Below, piece by piece: positions 1-8,444 of a stretch of DNA of 64,000 nucleotides. This DNA comes from Thiolinea disciformis DSM 14473. Lineage in GTDB: Bacteria; Pseudomonadota; Gammaproteobacteria; Thiotrichales; Thiotrichaceae. The notes beneath the pieces were generated by a model. It made no database searches, was not told the origin of the DNA, and saw only the letters and a program-made list of their open reading frames with translations. Location: positions 248,001 to 312,000 of the forward strand of contig NZ_AQVE01000001.1 of assembly GCF_000371925.1 (NCBI RefSeq). The letters are read 5' to 3'. The stretch's first letter is position 1, and each line of letters opens with the position of its first letter. Both the position numbers and the translations under genes were made by a program.

Positions 1-406
1 GAATATCTGTGCCAAATGACGAGCCAGTCAATGGTAGCCATGAGGAGGTGTTATATAAACGGATATAGCCAAATACGATGACAATCGCGGGAATAACCAA
101 GGGCAAGAGGGTGATAAACTCAATAATCGGACGCCAACGTGGCAGCTTCAAACGCACCCAATAAGCGGTAGGAACGATCAGCAAAACACCCAGTACGATG
201 GTTAATAGTGCCATCATGACTGAGAACGAAAAGGTCTGCTGAAAACGTGAGTCGCTTAAAATAACACGATAGGCTTCTAGGCTATATTCGCCGCGCTTCA
301 TGCGTAGCGAGAATTCAAAAGTTCCTAGGAGTGGCAAGGCAAAATACAAAATACCTAAGAGTAAAATAATCCATGAAGAAAAGCGTTGCAGGAAACTGAT
401 TTTCAT
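1..406 (-). CDS. ABC transporter permease, second subunit (3' part outside window)
   Basis: Inner-membrane permease of a binding-protein-dependent importer. Reading the minus strand from the ATG at 406 gives an open frame to the window edge (135 codons), beginning MKISFLQRFSSW and containing at least three hydrophobic segments. The start overlaps the stop of the upstream permease in an ATGA arrangement, which indicates translational coupling. It belongs with the permease at 403-1278 and the binding protein at 1338-2441, in the order typical of PotBC/ThiP-like importers. The cytoplasmic EAA loop expected further on lies outside the window. The substrate cannot be told from this fragment. Confidence 0.85.
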   Translation of the reverse strand, partial: MKISFLQRFSSWIILLLGILYFALPLLGTFEFSLRMKRGEYSLEAYRVILSDSRFQQTFSFSVMMALLTIVLGVLLIVPTAYWVRLKLPRWRPIIEFITLLPLVIPAIVIVFGYIRLYNTSSWLPLTGSSFGTDI

Positions 407-1278
407 TTCATCCACCGCTCACTGCGTGCACGCATCCATAGATAAAGGCCATTAGCAACCATAGTAATCAGGATCATGCCGAACGCGAGTGCATAACCTA
501 GATGTGGATCATGTAAGACATCACCGCGAATCTGTGCGAACAGCAAAATGGGAACGATAGAGAGCGAGCTCCCTGTCAAGGCATAGGCAGTTGCTACTGC
601 ACCAAAGGAATTCGCAAATAAGAGCGCAAAAGTGCCTAGCAAAGCAGGCCATAAAATGGGTAAAGCAACCATGCGCCAATATTGAAAGCCGGATGCTCCC
701 AACATTGCCGCTGCTTCACGCCACTCACGCTTTAGGCCATCTAAAGCAGGGGTGATGATCAGAATCATCAGGGGGATTTGGAAAAATAAATAAGTGAGTG
801 TTAGCCCCCAAAAACTTAGAATATTAAAGCCTGTTCCGTAGAGATTGAAACCCAGCCAATCACGCAATAAGACCGTCACTAGACCGACACGCCCCAAGGT
901 TGCAATGAAGGCGAACGCTAAAGGTACACCCGCAAAATTCGATGCAACACCTGAGAAAGTCATAATGGGTGAGCGAATGAAGCGCGGTAAGCCACCTAAT
1001 ACGACTGCGACGGCGATCAGGAACCCTGCAATACAACCTAACAACGCTGAGGCTAGGCTGATCTTAATACTGATCCAGTAGGAGTCGAGTATGGAGGGTT
1101 TAAATAAATTGGCAATATTCTCCAAGGTAAAATTACCTTCAGGGTTTTGGAAGGCGCCAATGACAATATTCAGAGTGGGTAAAATAAGAAACAGTAAAGC
1201 AAACAAAAGAAAAGGTAGTACACCAAGCCAAGCCCAAGATAGTGTCGTTCGCTGGTGTACGGTGAGTGAGTTGGACAT
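403..1278 (-). CDS. ABC transporter permease, first subunit (PotB/ThiP-like)
   Basis: A 291-residue inner-membrane permease with about six hydrophobic segments, the first at residues 15-40. A typical EAA loop near residues 185-215 (EWREAAAMLGAS, then an alanine/proline-rich stretch) is where the ATPase would dock. The family covers importers of polyamines, thiamine, iron(III) and phosphonates. It lies 59 bp downstream of the binding-protein gene, separated by a hairpin that may lower permease expression relative to the binding protein, and overlaps the next permease by 4 bp. No ATPase gene of this importer is visible; it may follow beyond the window edge. Confidence 0.9.
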   Translation of the reverse strand: MSNSLTVHQRTTLSWAWLGVLPFLLFALLFLILPTLNIVIGAFQNPEGNFTLENIANLFKPSILDSYWISIKISLASALLGCIAGFLIAVAVVLGGLPRFIRSPIMTFSGVASNFAGVPLAFAFIATLGRVGLVTVLLRDWLGFNLYGTGFNILSFWGLTLTYLFFQIPLMILIITPALDGLKREWREAAAMLGASGFQYWRMVALPILWPALLGTFALLFANSFGAVATAYALTGSSLSIVPILLFAQIRGDVLHDPHLGYALAFGMILITMVANGLYLWMRARSERWMK

Positions 1279-1292
1279 ACCGAAACTCTCTT

Positions 1293-1324
1293 AGAAAAAC
1301 GCTCTTCCCACATGGAAAGAGCGT
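1293..1324 (-). terminator. Intra-operon hairpin with T tract
   Basis: Perfect 8-bp inverted repeat (arms 1299-1306 and 1317-1324, ACGCTCTT/AAGAGCGT). On the minus strand it is followed by T residues at 1295-1299. It sits between the binding-protein stop and the first permease start, so it is likely a partial terminator or mRNA-stabilising hairpin that makes the binding protein the most abundant component. The structure is visible; its function is inferred. Confidence 0.6.
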
Positions 1325-1337
1325 GTTAGTAGGCAAA

Positions 1338-2441
1338 TTACTTTACATTAGCACCGACAACACTATCCCATTTGCCAGTAATAATAGCCTTGGAGGCTTC
1401 TTGATCGGCAATCGTTGGGAAAATGGCTTTGTCATAGGCTTCAGCAGGTGGCAGTTTGTCCATTAACTCTTTGGGCACTTTGTTGTTGGCCACCAAATCC
1501 TTGAAGCGAATGGGGTGGCAATAACCCTTCAAATAGGTCAACTGGCCTTCATCGGAGTAGATGTGTTCCATCCATAATTTAGCTGCATTGGGATGAGGTG
1601 CATACTTACTGATGCCTTGGACATAAACCCCCGCTACCACACCTGATTTTGGTACCACTACGTCTACTGGCGGGTTATCTTTTAAGGTATCGCGTCCTGC
1701 TAAACCATTGTAATCCCAGTAAATAATGATAGGAGTTGCACCTTGAGCCAAGGTACCTGTCTTTGCAATGGTTGGAATGAAATTGCCATCTTTATTGAGC
1801 TTGGCGAAGAAGTCCAAACCAGCGGTAGCAGCACCTTCTGCATCTTTCGCACCAGCACTTAAACCGGCTGCATAGACTGCCAAAATCGCTTGATTAGACG
1901 CGCGTGGATCCCCTGCGAGTGCTACACTATTTTTGAATTCAGGCTTGAGTAAATCCGCCCAATCTTGGGGTGATTCTTTAATGATGTCTTTGTTGACCAT
2001 GAAGGTCAAAACGCCATAATAGTCACCATACCAATGGCCTTCAGCATCTTTTAATTCAGCAGGAATACTGTCCCAAGTAGACACTTTATAAGGTTGCAAT
2101 AAACCCTCTTTCTGAGCAGTTGTACCAAAGGAGAAACCTACATCAATAACGTCTGGTGCTTGTGGGCCTTTGTTATCCTTGTTAGCGCGAACGGCTTCTA
2201 ACTCATCGGCTGAGCCAGCATCAGGATTTAATTCATTAATTTTAATGTCAGGGTATTTTTTCTTGAAGCTTTCCATCATGTCGCCATAGCCACACCAGTC
2301 ATGAGGTAGAGCGATAGTGGTTAACATGCCTTCTGCTTTAGCAGCTTTCTCGATTTCAGCTAAGTCAGCTTGAGCAGTATTCAGGCTAGTTAATAATAGG
2401 GCCATGCTGCAAGCTAATAGGGTTTTGCGGGGTGTAAACAT
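1338..2441 (-). CDS. ABC transporter periplasmic substrate-binding protein
   Basis: Secreted solute-binding protein of an ABC importer, about 367 residues from the chosen start. An upstream start at 2504 is open, but the ATG at 2441 has GGAGG about 7 nt before it and begins a clean signal peptide (MFTPRKTLLACSMALLLTSL, then cleavage near AQA-D). The mature protein resembles PotD/ThiB-like binding proteins, with a DVIDVGFSFG segment, MVNKDI, and IYWDYNGL in the cleft region. Two permease genes follow. The ligand is not evident: polyamine, thiamine, iron or phosphonate relatives are all possible. Two cysteines (in DWCGYG and GYCHP) may form a disulfide. Confidence 0.88.
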   Translation of the reverse strand: MFTPRKTLLACSMALLLTSLNTAQADLAEIEKAAKAEGMLTTIALPHDWCGYGDMMESFKKKYPDIKINELNPDAGSADELEAVRANKDNKGPQAPDVIDVGFSFGTTAQKEGLLQPYKVSTWDSIPAELKDAEGHWYGDYYGVLTFMVNKDIIKESPQDWADLLKPEFKNSVALAGDPRASNQAILAVYAAGLSAGAKDAEGAATAGLDFFAKLNKDGNFIPTIAKTGTLAQGATPIIIYWDYNGLAGRDTLKDNPPVDVVVPKSGVVAGVYVQGISKYAPHPNAAKLWMEHIYSDEGQLTYLKGYCHPIRFKDLVANNKVPKELMDKLPPAEAYDKAIFPTIADQEASKAIITGKWDSVVGANVK

Positions 2442-2551
2442 GCATTTCCTCCGTGGTGATTGGAATAGGCTGACAGCCGCGAGGATAGACCTTGCTAATG
2501 ACAATGGGATGAAACCAACAGCCTAATTTAGACGATATAGTATACGGTTAG

Positions 2552-2579
2552 GAGCTAGTGTGCTGTAAAGCACTAGCTC
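2552..2579. repeat. Perfect inverted repeat between two ABC gene clusters
   Basis: GAGCTAGTG (2552-2560) and CACTAGCTC (2571-2579) form a 9-bp stem with a 10-nt loop. It lies just past the stop of the ABC-2 permease and before the promoter region of the binding-protein gene. The T tract (ATTTTT at 2580-2585) is on the plus-strand side, although both neighbouring genes are on the minus strand, so it is not a standard terminator for either. Confidence 0.6.
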
Positions 2580-2596
2580 ATTTTTAAATCAGAAAT

Positions 2597-3631
2597 TTAA
2601 TCCGTAGTCCACTTGAACATAACAGCACCTATTGCCAAAAATACTATCGACATGAACCCCATGACCAGCATCTGAGTACTAATCTGCGCTAAGCCTGCTC
2701 CATCCAACATAATCGCACGTGCAGCACTGAGCATATGCGTCAGTGGTGATAATTGACTTAACATTTGCATGGCTGGGTGTGTCCCTTCCATCGAGAACCA
2801 CACTCCGGATAAAACCATCATTGGCCATGTCAGCAGATTCAATAAACCACCGGCTAATTCTTCGCTGCTGACGCGTGCCGTCACCACTAAACTCAACGAA
2901 ATTAAGCAAAATGAACCCAGTACCAAGACCAAGAACAACAGCCAATAACTACCTTCCATAGTAAAGTGTAGGAATAAGTTAGTACCTACAAAGACGATAC
3001 AAGTGACCAACACGACTAAAAGTAAACGCGAGAAAATCTGTGCTAATAGAAATTCGCTAGCGCTTAACGGTGTTGCGTTGAGGCGCTTTAAATAGCCGCT
3101 TTTGCGATAACGTACAATCACAAAACCTACGCCAAATAAGCAGCTAAACATTAGATTCATACCTAAAATGCCCGGCACCACCCAATCCACATACCGGATT
3201 TCTTGACCCGTGACATTTTCCTTGGTTAAGGCTGTACCGCCGCTAGCTTGTAGTAATTTTTCTACCACATCCCCTTTGGCAGAGTCTTGGTTCACCCAAT
3301 AGTGCATTTCATGGGGACGCACATCGACTAGCATATCGATTTGGTGGCGCCCCACTTTGCGCATGGTCACGGTTTTGTCGTTGGCGGCAACAGGATAAAA
3401 ATCAATATGTGCGGTATTTAAAAAGGGATGCGCCGCCTTATTAACAGTATCGCTGGTTTGCTGATCGGCAATCACGCCCACTTTGAATAAAGGTTGACCT
3501 GTACCAGAGAATACAAAAGCTAAGCCAAAAACTAAGGCGATTGGCAGAATTAAGTTCCAGCCCATGGTGGAGCGGTCGCGCACAAATTCCAAGCTACGCG
3601 CATAGAAAGTGGCCCAAATGCGTTTCATCAT
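2597..3631 (-). CDS. ABC-2 type exporter permease
   Basis: A 344-residue membrane subunit of an ABC-2 exporter. There is one hydrophobic segment near residues 25-45, a long extracytoplasmic domain (about 50-150), then a block of five to six membrane segments in the C-terminal half, which is the usual layout for this family. The start overlaps the stop of the ATPase gene (ATGA), so the two are surely one transporter. Relatives export drugs, polysaccharides or lipids, or assist cofactor maturation. Nothing nearby fixes the substrate. Confidence 0.88.
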   Translation of the reverse strand: MMKRIWATFYARSLEFVRDRSTMGWNLILPIALVFGLAFVFSGTGQPLFKVGVIADQQTSDTVNKAAHPFLNTAHIDFYPVAANDKTVTMRKVGRHQIDMLVDVRPHEMHYWVNQDSAKGDVVEKLLQASGGTALTKENVTGQEIRYVDWVVPGILGMNLMFSCLFGVGFVIVRYRKSGYLKRLNATPLSASEFLLAQIFSRLLLVVLVTCIVFVGTNLFLHFTMEGSYWLLFLVLVLGSFCLISLSLVVTARVSSEELAGGLLNLLTWPMMVLSGVWFSMEGTHPAMQMLSQLSPLTHMLSAARAIMLDGAGLAQISTQMLVMGFMSIVFLAIGAVMFKWTTD

Positions 3632-4542
3632 GCACGTAACTCCTTGCCCGTTAATTCAATAAATAAGTCTTCTAAAGTACGTGGGCGCACCTGTAATTGT
3701 GCAAGGGATGCGCCATGGCTCATTAATTCAGAAAGCGTATTATTCACATCTGCAGTATTAATTTGTACCGCTTGGGTGACTTTATCTAGCACGCGATGCG
3801 GAATCTTAATGGCGGCAGCCTCAGGAAAATCTTTAGCAGGCAATTCAATCACGACATCCTGAAAGTGCTCTGCTAATAGGCTAGCAGGCGAGCCGTGCGC
3901 GATGATTTTACCGTGATCCATAATCGCGATTTCATCACAGAGGTTATACGCTTCTTCCATGTAATGTGTAGTAAGCAAAATGGTTTTATTACGCGCCTTA
4001 ATGCTATTCACTAAGTCCCAAAAATTGAGGCGTGCTTGTGGATCAAGACCCGTGGTCGGTTCATCCAAGAATACCACAGCAGGGTCATTTACCAACGCAA
4101 GCGCTAATAACATACGTTGGCGTTGACCACCGGAAAGTTTATTCGCATCGCGATCCAAATAATCCTGTAGGCGGCAAATGGCGACTAATTCTTCTAGCGG
4201 TAAGTGTTTGGGGTAAAGACTGCTGAAATAAGTTAGATTCTCACGCACCGTCAGAAAATCTTGTAAGGCGGTGGATTGGAATTGAATGCCCGCTTCAGCC
4301 CGAAAACGTGCACCAATCGGTTCACCTTTATAGAGAATTTCACCCGAAGTAGGTTTGGTGATGCCCTCCATCATTTCAATAGTAGTGGTTTTACCGGCGC
4401 CATTAGGCCCCAATAAGCCAAAACAAATACCTTGGGGTACGACAAAATCGACGCCATTGACGGCCTGAACTTTGGGATAATGTTTGATGAGATTACGCAC
4501 CTCCATAATCGGTGCGTTCGGTGTTGCGCCCTGTGCTTGCAT
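3628..4542 (-). CDS. ABC-2 type exporter ATP-binding protein
   Basis: Cytoplasmic ATPase of the exporter encoded with the gene at 2597-3631. Walker A GPNGAGKTTT, signature LSGGQRQR and Walker B VVFLDEPTTGLDP are intact. The C-terminal tail with TLEDLFIELTG is the form seen in DrrA/NodI-like ATPases. An open frame reaches 4608, but the ATG at 4542 (MQAQGATPN) has AAGGA upstream and leaves no extra N-terminus, so that start is preferred. The protein is then 304 residues, the usual length. Confidence 0.9.
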   Translation of the reverse strand: MQAQGATPNAPIMEVRNLIKHYPKVQAVNGVDFVVPQGICFGLLGPNGAGKTTTIEMMEGITKPTSGEILYKGEPIGARFRAEAGIQFQSTALQDFLTVRENLTYFSSLYPKHLPLEELVAICRLQDYLDRDANKLSGGQRQRMLLALALVNDPAVVFLDEPTTGLDPQARLNFWDLVNSIKARNKTILLTTHYMEEAYNLCDEIAIMDHGKIIAHGSPASLLAEHFQDVVIELPAKDFPEAAAIKIPHRVLDKVTQAVQINTADVNNTLSELMSHGASLAQLQVRPRTLEDLFIELTGKELRA

Positions 4543-4608
4543 ACCGCGATCCTTATTAATGTGACAGCTTAGTGTAGAAGGTTCGCAAGGATTTGTCGTA
4601 AGCCACAA

Positions 4609-4635
4609 GAAACCCTGCGATTGCAGGGCTTGATA
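4609..4635 (-). terminator. Hairpin downstream of the lipoprotein gene
   Basis: CCCTGC (4613-4618) and GCAGGG (4623-4628) with a 4-nt loop. On the minus strand it is followed by TTTCTTG. It lies between the stop of the lipoprotein gene and the start of the exporter ATPase gene, so it probably ends the lipoprotein transcript. The short stem and broken T run make this moderate. Confidence 0.45.
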
Positions 4636-4646
4636 CCCAAAAAAGT

Positions 4647-5252
4647 TTAGTGCGGATGGTTATAGGGGGTTGCTAGAAATACCACGCCACCTTGTAATAG
4701 GAGTAATTTCGCTTTGAAAATATCAGCACTTCTTAGATTCGCTTTATCAGCTAGCACGATAAATTGCTTGGCCCACGGCATCTCACAATCACTTTCTACT
4801 AAAGTGGCACGCTTTAATTCACGCGCTTGTAGATTTAAGTTAGTGGCTAGTTGAGTGGATGATAAGCCGTAGTTATTTTTTAAATACTGAGCAAGATTAA
4901 TAGCCTGTACGTTTAGTTTTGCTGATTGACAGCGTTTAGTGGTGGATTCGGCATCAGAATGAATCTGTCCTGTCGCTAAATTTATTTCAAAATATTGGCG
5001 ATGTGCGGCGAAATGCTCAGCTTGTTGTGGCGTCCAACGCGGTTTGGGGGGCGCATAAACTTGTGCAATACGAAACGCCATATTCCAATTTTGAGGGCTA
5101 CGCGTGTCAGTTTCTACGCCGCTGGCCCGATTGCTAACTTGCGTTTCAACGTCACTCGCTAGGGGATTAAACTCGCTTAAGGTGGTAGTACAAGCGCTTA
5201 CAGCAACAGTTGCAAGGGTGATAGCAATCCAGACAATACGATAGCTTTTCAT
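4647..5252 (-). CDS. Uncharacterised lipoprotein
   Basis: A 201-residue protein with a lipoprotein signal: MKSYRIVWIAITLATVAVSAC, lipobox VSAC with the modified cysteine at residue 21. The rest is hydrophilic, with mature-domain cysteines in KRCQSA and SDCEMPW that could pair. I do not recognise a domain. It stands alone between two hairpins and has a 9-bp inverted repeat just upstream (5276-5305). The export and lipid anchor are supported by sequence; the role is unknown. Confidence 0.75.
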   Translation of the reverse strand: MKSYRIVWIAITLATVAVSACTTTLSEFNPLASDVETQVSNRASGVETDTRSPQNWNMAFRIAQVYAPPKPRWTPQQAEHFAAHRQYFEINLATGQIHSDAESTTKRCQSAKLNVQAINLAQYLKNNYGLSSTQLATNLNLQARELKRATLVESDCEMPWAKQFIVLADKANLRSADIFKAKLLLLQGGVVFLATPYNHPH

Positions 5253-5275
5253 AGTTATTTTTATAAAGATGAATA

Positions 5276-5305
5276 GTTTAACAACAGGTTTGTTTATTGT
5301 TAAAC
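5276..5305. promoter_or_regulatory. Perfect 9-bp inverted repeat upstream of lipoprotein gene
   Basis: GTTTAACAA (5276-5284) and TTGTTAAAC (5297-5305), spacer 12 nt, ending 24 bp before the lipoprotein start codon. The symmetry, position and AT-rich surroundings suit a repressor operator. An mRNA hairpin is the alternative. The site is seen; the regulator is unknown. Confidence 0.45.
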
Positions 5306-5356
5306 ACCGATGAAAAACGCTGTATGAATAGGGAATGAAAATTTAGACGCAGATAG

Positions 5357-5932
5357 TTAAGAGGTTCTGCCTAACTGATAGAATTCATCGTTAGCACGCA
5401 GGGATAGCATATTTGCCATCCGATTACTCATACCAAAAAACGCAGCAACCGCGCCAATATCCCAAATGTCTTCATCACTAAAGCCATGCTCATATAGCAA
5501 CTTATAGTCGCTCTCATTGACCTCATAGGCTGCCTGAGACACTTTCATGGCGAAATCAAGCATCGCGCGTTGGCGAGGGCTAATGTCAGCTTTGCGATAG
5601 TTCACCGCAATTTGGTCTGCCAACAGCGGATTTTTGGCGCGAATCCGCAAAATTGCCCCATGCGCGATCACGCAATAGTGGCACTGGTTTGCATTTGAGG
5701 TGGCAACCACAATCATTTCGCGCTCGGCCTTACTTAAACCACTAGGTTTTTCCATCAGCGCATCGTGATAAGCGAAAAAGGCGCGAAACTCATCAGGACG
5801 GTGTGCGAGGGCTAGAAACACATTCGGAATAAATCCCGATTTTTCTTGTACCGCCTGTATACGCTCACGAATATCCGCTGGCAGGGTGTCTAAGCTTGGG
5901 ATAGGGAAACGACTCATCGGGAAATCATTCAT
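5357..5932 (-). CDS. Peroxidase-related AhpD/CMD-family protein
   Basis: A 191-residue protein of the carboxymuconolactone decarboxylase/AhpD superfamily, uncharacterised peroxidase-related branch. The active-site motif ANQCHYCVIAHGA supplies the CxxC pair plus downstream histidine of the thiol peroxidase site, and the preceding LSKAEREMIVVATS helix is typical. The start at 5932 is backed by GGAGGAG 7 nt upstream. It precedes glutathione reductase and the Prx-Grx gene on the same strand, but is separated from them by a strong terminator, so it is transcribed apart. Substrate is unknown. Confidence 0.85.
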   Translation of the reverse strand: MNDFPMSRFPIPSLDTLPADIRERIQAVQEKSGFIPNVFLALAHRPDEFRAFFAYHDALMEKPSGLSKAEREMIVVATSNANQCHYCVIAHGAILRIRAKNPLLADQIAVNYRKADISPRQRAMLDFAMKVSQAAYEVNESDYKLLYEHGFSDEDIWDIGAVAAFFGMSNRMANMLSLRANDEFYQLGRTS

Positions 5933-6066
5933 GCGGTAGCTCCTCCACGGTTATGGCTTGATATGCCTTGTGCATTATAGCGCTAATTATGCTTATCACG
6001 CCTCTTGTAGAAAGCAAATATAACCAACAAGCTAAGATGAGCAACCAGTATGAATAAGGGCAATAG

Positions 6067-6090
6067 CAAAAACCCCGCCTAAGCGGGGTT
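6067..6090 (-). terminator. Rho-independent terminator of glutathione reductase
   Basis: AACCCCGC (6071-6078) pairs with GCGGGGTT (6083-6090), 8 bp, 4-nt loop. On the minus strand it is followed by TTTTTGC. It lies 28 bp past the stop of the reductase gene. Confidence 0.85.
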
Positions 6091-6117
6091 AATCAATCCT
6101 CAAATGAGCAGTAACGA

Positions 6118-7482
6118 TTATTTCATCGTTACCATTTCTTCCGCACTGACAGGATGAATAGCAATCGTATCGTCAAAGTCTTTCTTAGTGGCACCCATTT
6201 TGAGTGCTACTGCAAAACCTTGCATCATTTCATCCACACCTTTGCCCATGGCATGACAGCCGACAATTTTCTCATCTTTGCCAACCACAATGAGCTTCAT
6301 ATAGGTTTTTACTTTGTGTTTCACAAAAGAGTAATACATGGAGTTAAAATCAGTTTGATAAACTTTGACTTCATCACCGTATTTTTCGCGAGCCGCTTCT
6401 TCTGACAAACCAATTGTACCAATCGGTGGATGAGTAAACATCACGGTTGGGATTAAGTTATAATCCACTTTGCGATCTTTCATACCACCAAATAAACGAT
6501 CGGATAAACGTCGACCTGCTGCAATGGCGACTGGTGTTAATTGCACACCGCGCATATTAATAATATCACCAATGGCATATACCCCTGCGACTGAGGTTTC
6601 CTGATATTCATTGACATCAATTAAGCCATTTTTCGCAGGTTTTAAACCGATCTTATCCAAACCTATATCATCGGTATTCGGCAAACGGCCAATCGCCCAG
6701 AGTAATTGATCTAAATCTTTTAAGGTTTCACCACTTTGATAATGGACGGTTAACTGCCCGTTCGCTTGTTTTTCAACGCGGATTATTTTGTCATTATCAT
6801 GGAAAATTAGACCATCTGCTTCCATTTGCTTACGTAAGCCACGTTGAAGCATTTCATCGAAGCCAATTAATACAGGAAAGCCTTGGTGCAGGACATGGGT
6901 TTCGCTCCCTAAAGCATTCAATACTCCTGCTAATTCTAGGGCAATATAGCCACCACCTACTACAGCAACTTTCTTAGGCTGTTCTTCTAATTCAAAAAAT
7001 CCATCAGAGGTAATGCCTAACTCAGCACCTGGAATATCCTTGGGTATAATGGGTCGGCTTCCGGTTGAAATAACAATATGGTCTGCTGTATAGCGCTCGC
7101 CATTAACTTCTACAGTATGGGCATCCAAAAAACGCGCTTGACCACGAATTAAGTCAATGTCCGATTTGCCTAAGAATTCATCCAGATACCAATCATTGAT
7201 GCCACTAATCATGTTTTCACGTTTCATGACTAATTTAGCCCAATCAATCGCACCGGTTTTAATAGCAAAACCATAATCCAGCATGTGATGTTGCGTGTGG
7301 GCTAATTCGGCGGCATACCACATAACTTTTTTAGGTACGCAACCGCGATTCACACAAGTGCCACCAAGGTCATCATTCATCTCAATGACTGCCGCTTTTT
7401 TACCGTGCACGGCAGCTTTTTCAACAACGGATAAACCGCCGCTGCCTGCGCCAATTGCAATCACATCATAATGCTGGTTCAT
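6118..7482 (-). CDS. gor: Glutathione-disulfide reductase
   Basis: Cytoplasmic FAD enzyme that reduces GSSG with NADPH; 454 residues, normal for the family. FAD site GAGSGG at residues 11-16, redox disulfide CVNRGC (C43, C48), NAD(P)H-binding [11 protein letters not shown] near residue 175, second FAD segment AIGDI near 310, and the C-terminal HPVSAEE with the catalytic histidine. The usual HPTSAEE is altered at one residue only. It should supply GSH to the Prx-Grx fusion encoded next upstream and to the GSH-dependent formaldehyde pathway at 44.9-46.8 kb. Confidence 0.95.
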   Translation of the reverse strand: MNQHYDVIAIGAGSGGLSVVEKAAVHGKKAAVIEMNDDLGGTCVNRGCVPKKVMWYAAELAHTQHHMLDYGFAIKTGAIDWAKLVMKRENMISGINDWYLDEFLGKSDIDLIRGQARFLDAHTVEVNGERYTADHIVISTGSRPIIPKDIPGAELGITSDGFFELEEQPKKVAVVGGGYIALELAGVLNALGSETHVLHQGFPVLIGFDEMLQRGLRKQMEADGLIFHDNDKIIRVEKQANGQLTVHYQSGETLKDLDQLLWAIGRLPNTDDIGLDKIGLKPAKNGLIDVNEYQETSVAGVYAIGDIINMRGVQLTPVAIAAGRRLSDRLFGGMKDRKVDYNLIPTVMFTHPPIGTIGLSEEAAREKYGDEVKVYQTDFNSMYYSFVKHKVKTYMKLIVVGKDEKIVGCHAMGKGVDEMMQGFAVALKMGATKKDFDDTIAIHPVSAEEMVTMK

Positions 7483-7560
7483 GGATTATTCTCGTCATAG
7501 AGTCGGTGAAAAATGTGCAACTAGCCCGCACTGCTAGTGAGCGGGCTAGTGTAGGATCAA

Positions 7561-8298
7561 TTACGTGTTGCTTGCCAACCAAGCTTCTAATTTGTCAGAA
7601 CCACCAATTAATTTACCATTGATAAACACTTGTGGAACGGCATCGGCGCCAGCAACCGCACGCAAGGTTACATTGCGATAGTCTTTATTGAGAACCAATT
7701 CGTCGAAGGCAATGCCTTTTTCTTTCAACATACCTTTGGCTTTTGCACAGAATGGGCAGCCGGGGCGTGTGAACACCGTGACATCCAAAGGCTTTTTCGC
7801 ATTTGGCGCAATATAATTCAACATGGTGTCAGCATCAGAGACTTCGAAGGGGTCACCATCTTTCTCAGGCTCGATGAACATCTTTACTACGACACCATCT
7901 TTCACCAGCATAGAATAACGCCAAGAGCGCTTGCCGAAACCAAGCTGGTCTTTGTCAACTAATAGACCCATGCCTTGTGTGAATTCGCCATTACCATCTG
8001 GAATGAAGGTAATTTTGTCGGCTTCTTGCGCTGCTTTCCACTCGTTCATGACAAAGGTGTCGTTCACAGACATACAAATAATGTCATCCACGCCATTGGC
8101 TTTCAGTGCATCGGCTAATTGGTTATAGCGTGGTACGTGCGTAGAAGAACAAGTTGGGGTAAAGGCGCCGGGTAATGAAAACACTACCACTGTCTTACCT
8201 TTGAATAATTGCTCAGTGCTTACATCAACCCACGCATTATCTTGACGTGTGTGGAACGTCACATTTGGAACGGGTTTACCCTCGTGATTAGGTAGCAT
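7561..8298 (-). CDS. Hybrid peroxiredoxin 5-glutaredoxin (GSH-dependent peroxidase)
   Basis: Peroxide-reducing fusion protein, 245 residues. The N-terminal peroxiredoxin-5 domain (1-160) has the peroxidatic cysteine in PGAFTPTC (C50). The C-terminal glutaredoxin (about 170-245) carries CPFC and the GSH-binding [13 protein letters not shown]. In known hybrids of this type the Grx domain recycles the Prx domain with GSH, and glutathione reductase closes the cycle; here gor is the next gene downstream (78 bp). An AAGGAG site precedes the ATG. The upstream region is AT-rich with ATCAT-N3-ATGAT at 8401-8413, a possible operator. Confidence 0.93.
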   Translation of the reverse strand: MLPNHEGKPVPNVTFHTRQDNAWVDVSTEQLFKGKTVVVFSLPGAFTPTCSSTHVPRYNQLADALKANGVDDIICMSVNDTFVMNEWKAAQEADKITFIPDGNGEFTQGMGLLVDKDQLGFGKRSWRYSMLVKDGVVVKMFIEPEKDGDPFEVSDADTMLNYIAPNAKKPLDVTVFTRPGCPFCAKAKGMLKEKGIAFDELVLNKDYRNVTLRAVAGADAVPQVFINGKLIGGSDKLEAWLASNT

Positions 8299-8400
8299 AT
8301 TATTCTCCTTAATAGAATGAAAACAAAATAATTATTTAATAAAACGATTAATGAAAGCGGATTCTAATGATAAAGCCGATCAAAATCCATACGATTATTT

Positions 8401-8413
8401 ATCATATAATGAT
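8401..8413. promoter_or_regulatory. Small inverted repeat upstream of Prx-Grx
   Basis: ATCAT-ATA-ATGAT, a perfect 5-bp inverted repeat about 100 bp upstream of the Prx-Grx start, in the only gap that can hold its promoter. It could be an operator for a redox regulator, but does not match the four-element OxyR consensus well. Confidence 0.25.
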
Positions 8414-8444
8414 CGATGTAGGAGAATATGGTGATGTTCTGCGA

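Noticed and set aside
2552-2579. Hairpin considered as terminator of the ABC-2 exporter operon
   Set aside because: The T tract is on the plus-strand side while the operon is on the minus strand; kept only as a repeat.
8299-8444. OxyR binding site before Prx-Grx
   Set aside because: The spacing of ATAG/CTAT-like elements does not fit; only a 5-bp inverted repeat is present.
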